The position numbers and the translations under genes were made by a program. 59,465 nucleotides of DNA. Origin: Cyclobacteriaceae bacterium (GTDB lineage Bacteria; Bacteroidota; Bacteroidia; Cytophagales; Cyclobacteriaceae). The notes below the pieces were generated by a model. It was not told where the DNA came from. It worked only from the letters and a program-made list of their open reading frames with translations, and searched no databases. The stretch lies in contig JALSJD010000150.1 of assembly GCA_026989535.1 (NCBI GenBank), forward strand, positions 1-59,465, given 5' to 3'. The first letter of the stretch is position 1; each line of letters starts with the position of its first letter. Shown piece by piece: positions 25,189 to 34,656 of the stretch.

Positions 25189-27825
25189 ATGGAATTAAAA
25201 TCGTATCAACAAAAAGTAATCGAAAATTTGGAGGAATACTTGGAGTATGTTCAAGAACAAAAAAACTTATCCAAAGCATTTAACCAATATTGGGAAGATA
25301 AAATTGGTCCATACAATCCGTTGGACGGTACAGGAATGCAACCCTATAAAAACAACATTCCTAACGCGGCACACGTTGCTGTAAAAGTTCCTACTGCTGG
25401 TGGCAAAACCTTTATTGCAGTCAATGCTTTGCATTCTATTTTTTCGGCTTTTGATTCTTCAAAACCCAAAACGGTTATTTGGTTAGTTCCTTGGAGCAAC
25501 CTTTTACAACAAACTGTAAATGCACTTTCAAACCCTGAACATCCTTACCGTCAAAAACTAAATGCTTTGTTCAATCACAGAGTTGAAATCTACCAAAAAC
25601 AAGATTTGTTGCAAGGTTCAAACTTTAACCCAACGGTTGTTAACGACCAATTGAGTATAATTGTTATGAATTTTGCCAGTTTACGAGCAAGCAATAAAGA
25701 GGATAGAAAAGTTTATCAAGAAAATGGTCAATTAGAATCGTTTGTTTCACAATACAAAAACGGAGAGCATATTTTGGAAGGAGTTGACGATACGGCTTTG
25801 ATAAATGTAATAAGAAGTCTAAATCCTGTTTTAGTAGTGGATGAAAGTCATAATGCAGAAAGTGATTTGAGTGTAGATATGCTTAAAAACTTAAATCCAT
25901 CTTTTATATTAGATTTAACAGCAACACCAAAAGACAATAGCAATATTGTGAGCTTAGTTCCTGCCATAGAATTGAAAAAGGAGCATATGGTAAAGCTTCC
26001 TGTTATTGTCTATAACAATCACGATAAAACAGAAGTCATTAATAATGCTTTGCACTTACAACGTAAATTAGAAATTCTTGCGAAAAAGGAAGAAGCTGAC
26101 GGAGGTAAATATATTCGCCCAATTGTACTTTTTCAGGCTCAACCAAAAACGAAAAATGACAATACAACTTTTGAGAAATTAAAGGAACAACTTTTAGGTT
26201 TAGGCATTCCCGAAAATCAAATAAAAATTAAAACAGCTAACATTGATGAGTTAAAAGGTGTTGATTTATTAAGTAAAGAATGTGAGGTAAGATATATCAT
26301 CACCATAAACGCTTTAAAAGAAGGTTGGGATTGCCCTTTCGCATACATTTTAGCATCATTAGCTGACAAATCAAGTGCAGTAGATGTGGAACAAATTTTA
26401 GGTCGTGTATTACGCCAACCTTACGTTCAGAAACATAAAGCATTTCAATTAAACCTTTCTTACGTTTTAACCGCTTCTGCAAAATTTAACGAAACACTAC
26501 AAAACATAGTAAAAGGTTTACAAGCCTCTGGATTTAGTGAAAAAGATTACCGAAAGGTTGATAAAATGACAGAAGAAGAGAAAGAAACCAAAACAGTTGA
26601 CCCTGTTGAATCCTTCTTATTTCCAGAACAACAAACAGAAGAGCAAGAAGATATAATTGATAAAAGCCGTGTTTCTTTTGACCCAAATGCAACTGAAGAA
26701 GAAGTTGAAACTACAGATGTGATTGCCGAAATTGAAGCAATGGCAGAAGAGCAAAGCAAGGAATTAGAACAACAGATACAGGAACAAGAAAAGCAACCTG
26801 TAGATGAAAATATTTTTCAAGAAATGGGAGATAAAGTGAAACGTTACAAGGTAAAAGAAGCGAACAAGGAATTTATTGAAAAAATTGATTTTCCTCAATT
26901 CTTTATTAAAGTTACTGCAAGTGACATTTTTGGGACAGATGAGGAATTACTAAACCGAGAATCGCTTTTAAAGAATTTTAAATTATCTGATGAAGATATT
27001 AAAATTGATTTTGACCAAATATCATCAGATTTATATAAAGTAGATTTAGAACAATCTAAAAAAGACGAATATCGTCCATCATTTACAAAAATTGAAGACA
27101 ACGTAGTAAAAGACCCAATTGCAGAATACATTTTAGCCAAACCAAAAGAGAATCAAATAACTGATATTACACATCAAATAATGCAGATAGTTGGAAATAT
27201 GTATCCTATTCCTGACCAAGAAATTAAAGTCTATATTGGTAGAGTTTTGAACGGAATGAACACGGAACAAATGCGTGATATTTTGGTTAGAAAATGGAGT
27301 TATACCGACAAAATAAAAGCAAAAATTAGATTGTTATCGGACACTTATGCAGAAGGTCGTTTTATGGATTTAATTAAGTCTAAGAAAATTGACACAAAAC
27401 CAAATTGGAATTTAGGAAATGAAATTGTTCCAGGAAAATTAGGCTCATCAATTGGAAACTCGTTGTACGAACGAGAAGCTTCAATGAATAATTTTGAAGA
27501 AAAAGTAATTATGGAAATTGGAACTTCTTCAAACATTGCGTTTTGGCATAGGAATTTAGAAAGAGGAAAAGGTTTTTACATCAACGGATTTAAAGCCAAT
27601 CATTACCCAGACTTCATTTTACATACAAAATCTGGAATGACCATTTTATTGGAAACGAAAGGAGACCATTTAGATAATACAGACAGTGAAGCTAAATGCC
27701 GGTTAGGAACTGAATGGGAAAAACAAGCAGGAAAGAATTTTGCCTACTTTATGGTGTTTGACAAGAAAGAAGTTATAGGTTCTTACACATTGGATAAAGC
27801 AAAGGAATTAATAAGCGGAATGTAA
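25189..27825 (+). CDS. res: Type III restriction endonuclease Res subunit
   Basis: An 878-residue DEAD/DEAH-type helicase-nuclease that, with Mod, cuts unmethylated DNA after ATP-dependent translocation. Motifs are the Walker A-like PTAGGKTF (about residue 53), DESH in VVDESHNAE (about 215), LTATP, and motif VI QILGRVLRQP (about 405). The C-terminal nuclease site is PDFILHTKSGMTILLETKGD (about 804-823), giving PD-x(n)-E-x-K. I start at ATG 25189 (MELKSYQQKV); the in-frame TTG at 25156 lies inside the cassette repeat and is rejected. All motifs are intact, so the system looks functional. Confidence 0.92.
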   Translation: MELKSYQQKVIENLEEYLEYVQEQKNLSKAFNQYWEDKIGPYNPLDGTGMQPYKNNIPNAAHVAVKVPTAGGKTFIAVNALHSIFSAFDSSKPKTVIWLVPWSNLLQQTVNALSNPEHPYRQKLNALFNHRVEIYQKQDLLQGSNFNPTVVNDQLSIIVMNFASLRASNKEDRKVYQENGQLESFVSQYKNGEHILEGVDDTALINVIRSLNPVLVVDESHNAESDLSVDMLKNLNPSFILDLTATPKDNSNIVSLVPAIELKKEHMVKLPVIVYNNHDKTEVINNALHLQRKLEILAKKEEADGGKYIRPIVLFQAQPKTKNDNTTFEKLKEQLLGLGIPENQIKIKTANIDELKGVDLLSKECEVRYIITINALKEGWDCPFAYILASLADKSSAVDVEQILGRVLRQPYVQKHKAFQLNLSYVLTASAKFNETLQNIVKGLQASGFSEKDYRKVDKMTEEEKETKTVDPVESFLFPEQQTEEQEDIIDKSRVSFDPNATEEEVETTDVIAEIEAMAEEQSKELEQQIQEQEKQPVDENIFQEMGDKVKRYKVKEANKEFIEKIDFPQFFIKVTASDIFGTDEELLNRESLLKNFKLSDEDIKIDFDQISSDLYKVDLEQSKKDEYRPSFTKIEDNVVKDPIAEYILAKPKENQITDITHQIMQIVGNMYPIPDQEIKVYIGRVLNGMNTEQMRDILVRKWSYTDKIKAKIRLLSDTYAEGRFMDLIKSKKIDTKPNWNLGNEIVPGKLGSSIGNSLYEREASMNNFEEKVIMEIGTSSNIAFWHRNLERGKGFYINGFKANHYPDFILHTKSGMTILLETKGDHLDNTDSEAKCRLGTEWEKQAGKNFAYFMVFDKKEVIGSYTLDKAKELISGM

Positions 27826-27877
27826 TGCCAACGCTACAAACAGGACAGAAAAGAAAGCATATCCCCCAAAAAAACAA

Positions 27878-27968
27878 GTGTATAAATTATTGGGCAATTA
27901 GTAGTAACAAATAAAATTTAGAGTAAACTGAAAATGAAGTGCTTCAAAATGCCCAACGTTTCATACAC
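27878..27968. repeat. Interrupted inverted repeat at the right edge of the island
   Basis: GTGTAT and TTGGGCA (27878-27896) pair with TGCCCAA and ATACAC (27950-27968), with a symmetrical 6-nt mismatch inside each arm and a 53-nt centre. It sits between res and the convergent phosphoesterase gene. It may be the island boundary, a terminator-like structure or a relic of a recombination site. Confidence 0.4.
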
Positions 27969-27989
27969 AAACCAAATAATGGAGGTTAT

Positions 27990-28505
27990 TTACACGCCTT
28001 CAGTGGCGGCACTACGTTTACCTAGTTCAATCACTTCCATATTTTCCATTTTACCTTGGTTAATTTCAAATCGAATGATGGTGCGTATTTTATGAAATCC
28101 ATACTTGCCTGCTGCGCCCGGATTAACATACAGCATATTATAATTTTGCTTATCGGCCATTACTTTTAGTATATGCGAGTGGCCACAAACCAAGATATTT
28201 GGAATTACTTCCTTCAATTTATCAAAAACAGCTTTATTATATCTTTTAGGTGTGCCTGCAATATGGGTAATTAATATGTTTACACCTTCTCTTTTAATCA
28301 TCCTAAACTCTGGAAATACAGCTCTTATTTCATTATTATCTATATTGCCATAAACGCCAATTAAAGGCTTAAATGCGGCTAATTCATCAATAACCGCCAT
28401 TGAGCCTACATCGCCTGCATGCCAAATTTCGTCACAATCTTTAAAATGATGTAGTATGCGTGGGTCGAGCCAACCGTGGGTATCAGAAAGGATGCCTATT
28501 TTCAT
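27990..28505 (-). CDS. YfcE/MJ0936-type metallophosphoesterase
   Basis: A 171-residue calcineurin-like phosphodiesterase. The metal-binding motifs are all present: GILSDTHG (5-12), HAGDVG (about 29), GNIDN (about 54), ITHIAG (about 78) and CGHSH (about 107). Small proteins of this family hydrolyse phosphodiesters; the natural substrate is often unknown. Its start codon overlaps the stop of the upstream AsmA-like gene by 4 bp (ATGA), so it is translationally coupled to it. Confidence 0.9.
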   Translation of the reverse strand: MKIGILSDTHGWLDPRILHHFKDCDEIWHAGDVGSMAVIDELAAFKPLIGVYGNIDNNEIRAVFPEFRMIKREGVNILITHIAGTPKRYNKAVFDKLKEVIPNILVCGHSHILKVMADKQNYNMLYVNPGAAGKYGFHKIRTIIRFEINQGKMENMEVIELGKRSAATEGV

Positions 28506-31500
28506 TTCTCTTTCTTGGCTTTCTTTTTGGCCGCTTTGTCAAGTTCTTTTTGTTGCTTTAACTCAAGGTCTCTGGCGGCTTTGTTGTCTTTGGCAATTTG
28601 CTTTATTTGTTTTTGGTTGCTTTTAGCACCAATACTACTTACCACGCCACTTAGGGCTGTTTTTGCCATGTAATCTAATGTAATTCTGCTTATGTCTCGT
28701 TCGTAATACATACCGCCTCTGCGAGTTATAAACTTAATTCTGGAATTATTCTTTTTAACCACAAAGGCATTGGCAAAAAAGGTTTTGAGCACCTTGCCCA
28801 TTCCTTTGTTTTCCAAGGTTTTTTTATTGATGGTTTCTACTTTTAAATTACTGTAAATAAACGACATATCGCCATAGGCATAACTTTTATTGCCCGTAGC
28901 GTGTAAATTTAACGATTTTACTTCACCACTTTTTACTTTTACAAATGCTGTGGCTTCTAAAATATTATTAAAAGCTTTGGCATCCATTGAGCCAAGTCGG
29001 GCATCAAAAAAGAACAAATTGTCTTTATTAACCATATCAAAGTTAAATTCTGCATATAAGTTTCCAGAGCCCATAATCTGAGTGTTAGCAGTAACTCTGA
29101 GCATTTTATCTTTTGCAAGCCTTAGGCTATCATTGGTAATGTTAGTAATAAGTCCACTGGTATTAATAAAGGAGATACCACCTTCTTGCAAACCTGTTGA
29201 TTGCAGTGTAGATTGGTATATATCAAAGTTTTTAATTTCTACTGAATCTATTTTTATGGGTGCTTTAATGCCTTTTACACGCTCTTGCAAAATAGGCACA
29301 ACACGATCCGAAGGAAAAGGGAGTTGCTTATCTTTAAATAACTTTAAATGTCCATCACTCAAGGTTATTTTTTGGCATTTAAAGGTTTTATTCTCAATCA
29401 ATTCAATAAAATCGGTATTCTCCAGTTGCACCTTTTTAAATAGCAAATCTTTCCAATCTACTTGATAACCCACTTGGTTGCCATATTTGTACTTAGGATA
29501 CCGGGCGGTAAGGGCAAGATTAGCTACATCAATTTGCGATTTTTTAGTTGATATAATTAAAGTGTCAAAACCAATAGTATTGAGGCTATCGGGCAAGTTA
29601 AAGGAAAAATCATAGACCCTAAGTTTGGAGTCATGCGTTTGCTTGGCTATGTCAAATAGGCTGTCTTTCACCGCTTCCAGGCTATCTAACTTAATATCAA
29701 AATTAAGGTGTGCTAGCAAGTGATTGGGTTGGTTGATTTTATCGTAACTAAAATGCGTGTTTACTAAATTAATAGCACCAATGGATAGGTTTAGCGGTAG
29801 TTTAATATCCGAAATTATAGCCTTTTTACTACTTTTAGTGGTGTCTGTTTGGGTTAGCTCAATGGTATTGTTTCTAGATGATATGCGCGATATTTCAATC
29901 TTATTTTCAAGTAACTTGGGTATATTTATATGGTCAATAGCAATGCCGGGCGATGAAATATTGATATTATTCTTTTTTAATTTAGCCTTAAAAAATAACG
30001 AATCAGTCCACACAAATCGTTGATGAGTGTTTATATGTAGTTTAGCAATGGACAGCGTATCGGTAAGGCTTTTGAGATAAATGTCTTTAAACTCAAATGT
30101 TCCTTTAAAATCGTTTATGGCATCATATAGGGTGGTTAACGTGTCTAAGTGGTACTTTGTGGCAATTCCTTTAAATGAGTTAAATCCTGCGTATTTAGTA
30201 TTGGGCAATACGAAAGATGCCTTAGCACCTATAATTTGTAAGCTATCAATAGCTACGCTGGCCAATCCTCCTTTTAAAATTGCTTTATGAATGTCTAAAG
30301 GCAGTTTTGTGCTGTCTTTTTGGGTAATAGCCTGTAGTTTTAAAACAGGGTTGGTTAAGGTTAATTTGGCAATGGCCAATTCCTTTCGTAATAATAACCG
30401 TTGCTTGTTAAAGCCAGTTATACCAAGTTGCTCTAGCCTAAATTCCAAGTCGTTTTTCTTGGCAATAAGTGCAAACTGGTTTGCTATAAAAGTTGATTGA
30501 GCCTCGTTATACAGCCCATTATGCAGTGTGATTTTTAAATCTTTTGCTGGGTTATTAAAACTTAAATGCCCCATATTTAAAACGGTGCTATCAAAATTAA
30601 TAATGGGCTTTAGGGCTTGTTGAATGGAGTCAATTTGAAAGTTTCTAACACGTAAACTTGTATTATCTAATTTAACAAAAACTCCTTTTTGGTTTAAATC
30701 TATCGTAGATTTTTGCACTGTTAAGCTTCCTATATTGATTGTATTAACCTTGTTTTTCTTATTGTTGGTATTTTTTGATAGCTTATTTTCTGAAATAAAA
30801 CTGCTGGAATTTAGGTTTCCTATCGAAATACTATCAATGTTTATCTGTTGTTTTTTTAGCGCAGCTAAATCAATGCCTTCAATAATTACATCTTTTAAAT
30901 CGGCATTAAACCTTGAGTACGGCAGGGTAGTGCTGTCGGGCATCAGCTTGACATGCTCAATAAATACGGTATTGGTTTGATTAAAACTGAGGTTACTAAA
31001 TGAGACTGAATGCCCAATATCTTTTAATTGGGTGCTTCCGTTTTTGATGAGCAATTTATAAGTAGCAGGAAATTTCTTGTCAAATACTTGATGAGAAATA
31101 GCAGCAGATGTAATATAAATGCCATTTAGCTGGGTAATTTGATTTACTTTGTTTTGGTAGCTCCTAAGTTTAAATGAGCCATTATTAGTAATAAAATGGT
31201 TTACCTTAAGCTCAATTTTAGTTGGAGATGAACTACTCTTTTTAGCTATGTACATAGCTGGGTATTGCACTATAGACCCTTTAGGTTTGTCAATAATTAC
31301 GGAGTCTATTTTTAGCACATTTTCTATTACCAGCTCTTCGGGTATAAAAGAGGTTAATGTAATAGAGCTTATGGTAGAACTTGCACTAAAATTAGTATTT
31401 CTGCTTTTAAGAGTTGCATAGGAATTTCTTCCTGAAATGGGTTTTATTTTTAGTTTGTTAAGCAGAAGGTTGCGATTTAACCCTGTGTAAGTTATCTCAT

Positions 31501-32752
31501 TAATGGTGGCAATATGAATACTATCTGGCAGCTCTTGCGTAATGCCTTTGGCACTAAATAAGTTAAGTGTAAAATCCGAAATGGCCTTTTTTTGGCTCCA
31601 GTCAGCAGGATTTATGCTATAATCTGAAACGCTTATGTTAATGTTTTCAATACTGGTTTTTCTTTTCGCCTCGTAATTTATTGAGCCATCAAATAGCTTA
31701 ATGCTATTTATATTCAGTTCCTGAAAATAGTCATAGAAAGAGCTATTATTACGTTGTTTTGAGGTTTTTTTTGAAGCAAAATTTACCTTTTTGTAATATA
31801 CTTTGGGCTTTATAATATGTACTTCATTCACAAATAGCTCATTATTTGTAAAGGCCTTATCAAAATTAAAGCCTAAGATTTCAAGCTTTTTAATAGATAA
31901 CTCTGAGAGGTCTTTGCCCGGTATTTTACGAATATTCTCTATTTTAAGACTATCAAGCACAAAAGTAGAGTCGGTTGTTGATAGCGATAGCCTGTTAAAA
32001 TGTATTTTTTGATTTAGATTTGGCAGGTTTACATCTTGATCAATTACCTCCAAATCAAAGCTTTGTGCCCTAATGCCTTTAAGTAGTTTGGATGGACTGA
32101 GTGAATCTAACCTAAAGTGTTTGAGCATAGTGGTAAACTCACCAATGTGGATTAAGTCAACCTCCTCCTCGTTATTACCATGAGTTGAAATGTTGAAAGA
32201 CCCTTTTTCTACATAAAAACTGTCAACTTCGAGGGCAGCAAAATAAGTATTAATCACTTCTCTAAAATCTTCTTTACTCTTTTCTGTTGCGTCTTTTTTA
32301 ATAGAACTATGCGTGCTTTTTACTAAGTTAAATTGAGGATTTTTTGCTCCAACATAGCTTACATATAACTGTTTTTTTAGTAGTAAAGGAAGAAAAGAGC
32401 GCAGTTTTACTACAATTATGGGCGTGTTAATATGAATTAAATTAGGTCTTTTTTGTAAATATTCTTCTCTGGATATTACCGTAGTATCCAATTCTATTTT
32501 TAACTTGCTTATCCGTAATTCTTTTGTAAAAATATCGAAACGTACAATGTCATAAGTGGTTTTATACATGCCGCCTGTGGCTTCTTTCATTGAATTAACT
32601 ACAATTTCACCAATGGTGTCAGATACGTAATTGCGAATGGTTTGCTGAAAGATAAGAAGCACCAATGCCAATAAAAGACCTATATAGGGGAGTGGTCTCT
32701 TTAAAGGGTTAAAGAGAAATATACGTTTCTTATGCTGTTTTTCTTCCGCCAA
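28502..32752 (-). CDS. Giant AsmA-like membrane-anchored protein
   Basis: A 1416-residue protein with one N-terminal membrane helix (IGLLLALVLLIFQQTI, about 24-39) and a long beta-rich periplasmic region built of loosely repeated segments in which a strand is followed by phrases such as IDSISIGNLN and LKLQAITQ. The C-terminal part (SGNLYAEFNFDMVNKDNLFFF-like region, about 1225-1320) resembles the AsmA/DUF748 end, followed by a lysine-rich tail. AsmA/TamB-type proteins form hydrophobic grooves thought to carry phospholipids between membranes. Assignment rests on architecture, not on a sharp motif. Confidence 0.6.
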   Translation of the reverse strand: MAEEKQHKKRIFLFNPLKRPLPYIGLLLALVLLIFQQTIRNYVSDTIGEIVVNSMKEATGGMYKTTYDIVRFDIFTKELRISKLKIELDTTVISREEYLQKRPNLIHINTPIIVVKLRSFLPLLLKKQLYVSYVGAKNPQFNLVKSTHSSIKKDATEKSKEDFREVINTYFAALEVDSFYVEKGSFNISTHGNNEEEVDLIHIGEFTTMLKHFRLDSLSPSKLLKGIRAQSFDLEVIDQDVNLPNLNQKIHFNRLSLSTTDSTFVLDSLKIENIRKIPGKDLSELSIKKLEILGFNFDKAFTNNELFVNEVHIIKPKVYYKKVNFASKKTSKQRNNSSFYDYFQELNINSIKLFDGSINYEAKRKTSIENINISVSDYSINPADWSQKKAISDFTLNLFSAKGITQELPDSIHIATINEITYTGLNRNLLLNKLKIKPISGRNSYATLKSRNTNFSASSTISSITLTSFIPEELVIENVLKIDSVIIDKPKGSIVQYPAMYIAKKSSSSPTKIELKVNHFITNNGSFKLRSYQNKVNQITQLNGIYITSAAISHQVFDKKFPATYKLLIKNGSTQLKDIGHSVSFSNLSFNQTNTVFIEHVKLMPDSTTLPYSRFNADLKDVIIEGIDLAALKKQQINIDSISIGNLNSSSFISENKLSKNTNNKKNKVNTINIGSLTVQKSTIDLNQKGVFVKLDNTSLRVRNFQIDSIQQALKPIINFDSTVLNMGHLSFNNPAKDLKITLHNGLYNEAQSTFIANQFALIAKKNDLEFRLEQLGITGFNKQRLLLRKELAIAKLTLTNPVLKLQAITQKDSTKLPLDIHKAILKGGLASVAIDSLQIIGAKASFVLPNTKYAGFNSFKGIATKYHLDTLTTLYDAINDFKGTFEFKDIYLKSLTDTLSIAKLHINTHQRFVWTDSLFFKAKLKKNNINISSPGIAIDHINIPKLLENKIEISRISSRNNTIELTQTDTTKSSKKAIISDIKLPLNLSIGAINLVNTHFSYDKINQPNHLLAHLNFDIKLDSLEAVKDSLFDIAKQTHDSKLRVYDFSFNLPDSLNTIGFDTLIISTKKSQIDVANLALTARYPKYKYGNQVGYQVDWKDLLFKKVQLENTDFIELIENKTFKCQKITLSDGHLKLFKDKQLPFPSDRVVPILQERVKGIKAPIKIDSVEIKNFDIYQSTLQSTGLQEGGISFINTSGLITNITNDSLRLAKDKMLRVTANTQIMGSGNLYAEFNFDMVNKDNLFFFDARLGSMDAKAFNNILEATAFVKVKSGEVKSLNLHATGNKSYAYGDMSFIYSNLKVETINKKTLENKGMGKVLKTFFANAFVVKKNNSRIKFITRRGGMYYERDISRITLDYMAKTALSGVVSSIGAKSNQKQIKQIAKDNKAARDLELKQQKELDKAAKKKAKKEK

Positions 32753-33104
32753 AAGACTGCTAAATGGTTAATTTTCGAAAAGATAGATAATAAAATATTC
32801 TGGCAGAAGCTTTAATTTGATTTAAATTTATAGTTATAGTGTAAGGTGTTAGCTTACTTTAAATCAGATAGTTAAAATGCCTAATAATTGCAATTTGGAG
32901 GAAGAATATAAAAAACGAACGATTTTACGGAATAGTTACTTGCTATATTTAATTATTAAATAATTCCTTTATATTAAAATAAAGCCAATTTATTACTTAG
33001 TAAACTTATTTTGATAAAATATTAAATTCCTTTATTTGTATATAGATAGATTATTATTATTTAATATTAATAATTACCTTGCATTTTAGTATAAAAATTA
33101 ATTT
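32753..33104. other. AT-rich divergent intergenic region
   Basis: About 350 bp between two divergent genes. It contains an inverted repeat TGATTTAAA/TTTAAATCA (32818-32826 and 32858-32866) enclosing a smaller GTAAG/CTTAC stem, and a near-perfect 17-bp palindrome TATTTAATTATTAAATA (32946-32962). TACCTTGC at 33074-33081 is a one-mismatch -7 element for the thioredoxin-like gene. No ORF or RNA gene was recognised. Confidence 0.45.
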
Positions 33105-33665
33105 ATGTCACTTACACCTTCTAATATGCTTGAGCTAGCCACAATGGCTCCAAACTTTGAATTGCCAGATGCGGTTTCGGGTAACGTAATTAGTTTAACC
33201 GAAGAAAGTTTTGGCAAGCGCGGCACATTAATAATGTTTATTTGTAATCATTGCCCTTATGTAAAGCATGTTCAGCCTGAATTGCTGCGAATAGCTCATG
33301 ATTATTTGCCTAAAGACATTGCTATATTGACCATAAGCTCTAATGATGTTGAAAATTATCCGGAAGATAATCCTGCTTTAATGGCTGCAGAAGCTAAAAA
33401 ATGGAATTACCCATTTCCTTATTTGTATGACGAAACCCAATTAGTGGCCAAAGCCTATAAGGCTGCTTGCACCCCAGATTATTTCCTTTTCGATAAAAAC
33501 TTGCTATTGGTGTATCGCGGGGAGTTGGATGGCTCAAGGCCCGGTAATAATATTGAGTTGAATGGTGCTTCTTTGCGTGAAGCACTTAATAACCTACTAG
33601 CGGGTATTCCTATTAAGGAAGACCAAAACCCGAGCGTTGGTTGTAATATTAAATGGAAGCATTAG
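33105..33665 (+). CDS. Thioredoxin-like/AhpC-TSA family protein
   Basis: A 186-residue cytoplasmic protein with a thioredoxin fold (APNFELPDAVSGNVISLTE, FICNHCPYVKHVQPEL). The redox-site-like motif is CNHC at about residues 47-50, characteristic of a widespread bacterial family of thioredoxin-like proteins of unknown physiological partner. A cis-proline region is visible at ACTPDYFLFD (about 120). No signal peptide is seen. A hairpin 13 nt downstream probably ends the transcript. Confidence 0.82.
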   Translation: MSLTPSNMLELATMAPNFELPDAVSGNVISLTEESFGKRGTLIMFICNHCPYVKHVQPELLRIAHDYLPKDIAILTISSNDVENYPEDNPALMAAEAKKWNYPFPYLYDETQLVAKAYKAACTPDYFLFDKNLLLVYRGELDGSRPGNNIELNGASLREALNNLLAGIPIKEDQNPSVGCNIKWKH

Positions 33666-33677
33666 ATTTGTTATTAA

Positions 33678-33706
33678 AGGCTACCTCTATTAAATAGAGG
33701 TAGCCT
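33678..33706. terminator. Perfect 13-bp hairpin after the thioredoxin-like gene
   Basis: AGGCTACCTCTAT (33678-33690) pairs perfectly with 33694-33706 around a TAA loop. There is no downstream T tract on the plus strand, so it may stabilise the mRNA end or terminate inefficiently. Confidence 0.6.
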
Positions 33707-33726
33707 AAAACTATAAAAACACTCTT

Positions 33727-34347
33727 ATGAAAATAATATTCTTCTCCTTGCTTTTTATAACCTCAATAATGGCACAGGCTCAAATTGAGTTGCATGGTTA
33801 TGGCGGTTATGTACCAGGTTCTAACACCGCTTACTCGTACAGTGGCTATCGACTAAGGATTGATGGCGGGGGTAATTTTGGTGTAGGTATTAGTAAAACA
33901 TTGCCTATGGGAGTAGCGGTAGAATTAGGCTATAGCCGTTTTCAATCAACTTTACGACAAAGCGGTGGAATAGTAGAAGAGGTGAGCCCACAAAATATTA
34001 TAGTAGAATATTACCAATTAGGAGGTGTTAAACCTTTAATGGAAGGGGAAACTTTTGTTCCTTACGGCCTATTTTCTCTAGGAGTTTCACGTTTTGCTCC
34101 CGAAGAAACACTGCAAGATTATTGGCGATTTGCCATTAATACTGGACTTGGAATGAAGTATTTTTTTACCGATAAAGTTGGAATCAGGATTCAGGCTAGA
34201 CTTTTAATGCCCCTGTATTTTGCAGGCGCAGGGTTTGGCTGTAGTATTGGTACAGGAGGTTCGGGCTGTGGCACAGGCATTGGCATGGGCTCTGAAATTT
34301 TGCAAGTTGATTTTACGAGTGGTGTGGTGCTTAAACTGGGGCAATAA
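33727..34347 (+). CDS. Small outer-membrane beta-barrel protein
   Basis: A 206-residue exported protein with a signal peptide (about 1-18, ending AQAQ) and alternating hydrophobic strands typical of 8-stranded barrels (FGVGISKTLPMGVAVELGY, INTGLGMKYFFTDKVGIRIQ). A glycine/cysteine-rich loop (GCSIGTGGSGCGTGIGMG) precedes the last strand, which ends VVLKLGQ. Function unknown. Confidence 0.72.
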   Translation: MKIIFFSLLFITSIMAQAQIELHGYGGYVPGSNTAYSYSGYRLRIDGGGNFGVGISKTLPMGVAVELGYSRFQSTLRQSGGIVEEVSPQNIIVEYYQLGGVKPLMEGETFVPYGLFSLGVSRFAPEETLQDYWRFAINTGLGMKYFFTDKVGIRIQARLLMPLYFAGAGFGCSIGTGGSGCGTGIGMGSEILQVDFTSGVVLKLGQ

Positions 34348-34368
34348 ATTTAGAATAGGCAGAAAAAT

Positions 34369-34400
34369 GAGACCTATGCTATTTGCGAAGGTCTCTTTTT
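34369..34400 (+). terminator. Intrinsic terminator after the small barrel gene
   Basis: GAGACC (34369-34374) pairs with GGTCTC (34390-34395), followed by a T run, 21 nt after the stop codon. Confidence 0.7.
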
Positions 34401-34422
34401 GTTCTTACAAAATATCAATTAC

Positions 34423-34497
34423 TGAGTCCACTCCTAAAACAGGCAATTTTCACAAAAAGAGACTTTTTTGGCTTTGGGTGTTTTCGGAGTGGACTCA
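34423..34497. repeat. 75-nt inverted repeat of unknown origin
   Basis: TGAGTCCACTCC (34423-34434) is perfectly complementary to 34486-34497. After one mismatch, five more pairs (AAAAC/GTTTT) extend the stem, and an AAAAAG/CTTTTT stem lies inside. It occupies the gap between the convergent barrel gene and cheR (34348-34656). No target duplication is evident. It could be a bidirectional terminator, a small RNA or a short mobile element. Confidence 0.55.
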
Positions 34498-34656
34498 TGG
34501 TTTAAAAAATTTAACACAGTACAAAGGAAAAAGATAGGAAAAATAGTGAATGAATTTAGTAATCAATACACTAACTCTTCTTTCTGTTCTTTATACCAAA
34601 AGCAAAGAGGGGCTTACGATGAGGTTTAGCTACTTTCAGAAAAAAAAGTGAACATC

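Noticed and set aside
27878-27968. Integron attC site
   Set aside because: GCCCAAC is present, but the order of the two half-sites is opposite to RYYYAAC...GTTRRRY and no integrase is nearby.
34220-34537. Plus-strand frame of 105 codons
   Set aside because: Overlaps the barrel gene in another frame and continues through a terminator and an inverted repeat; low-complexity peptide.
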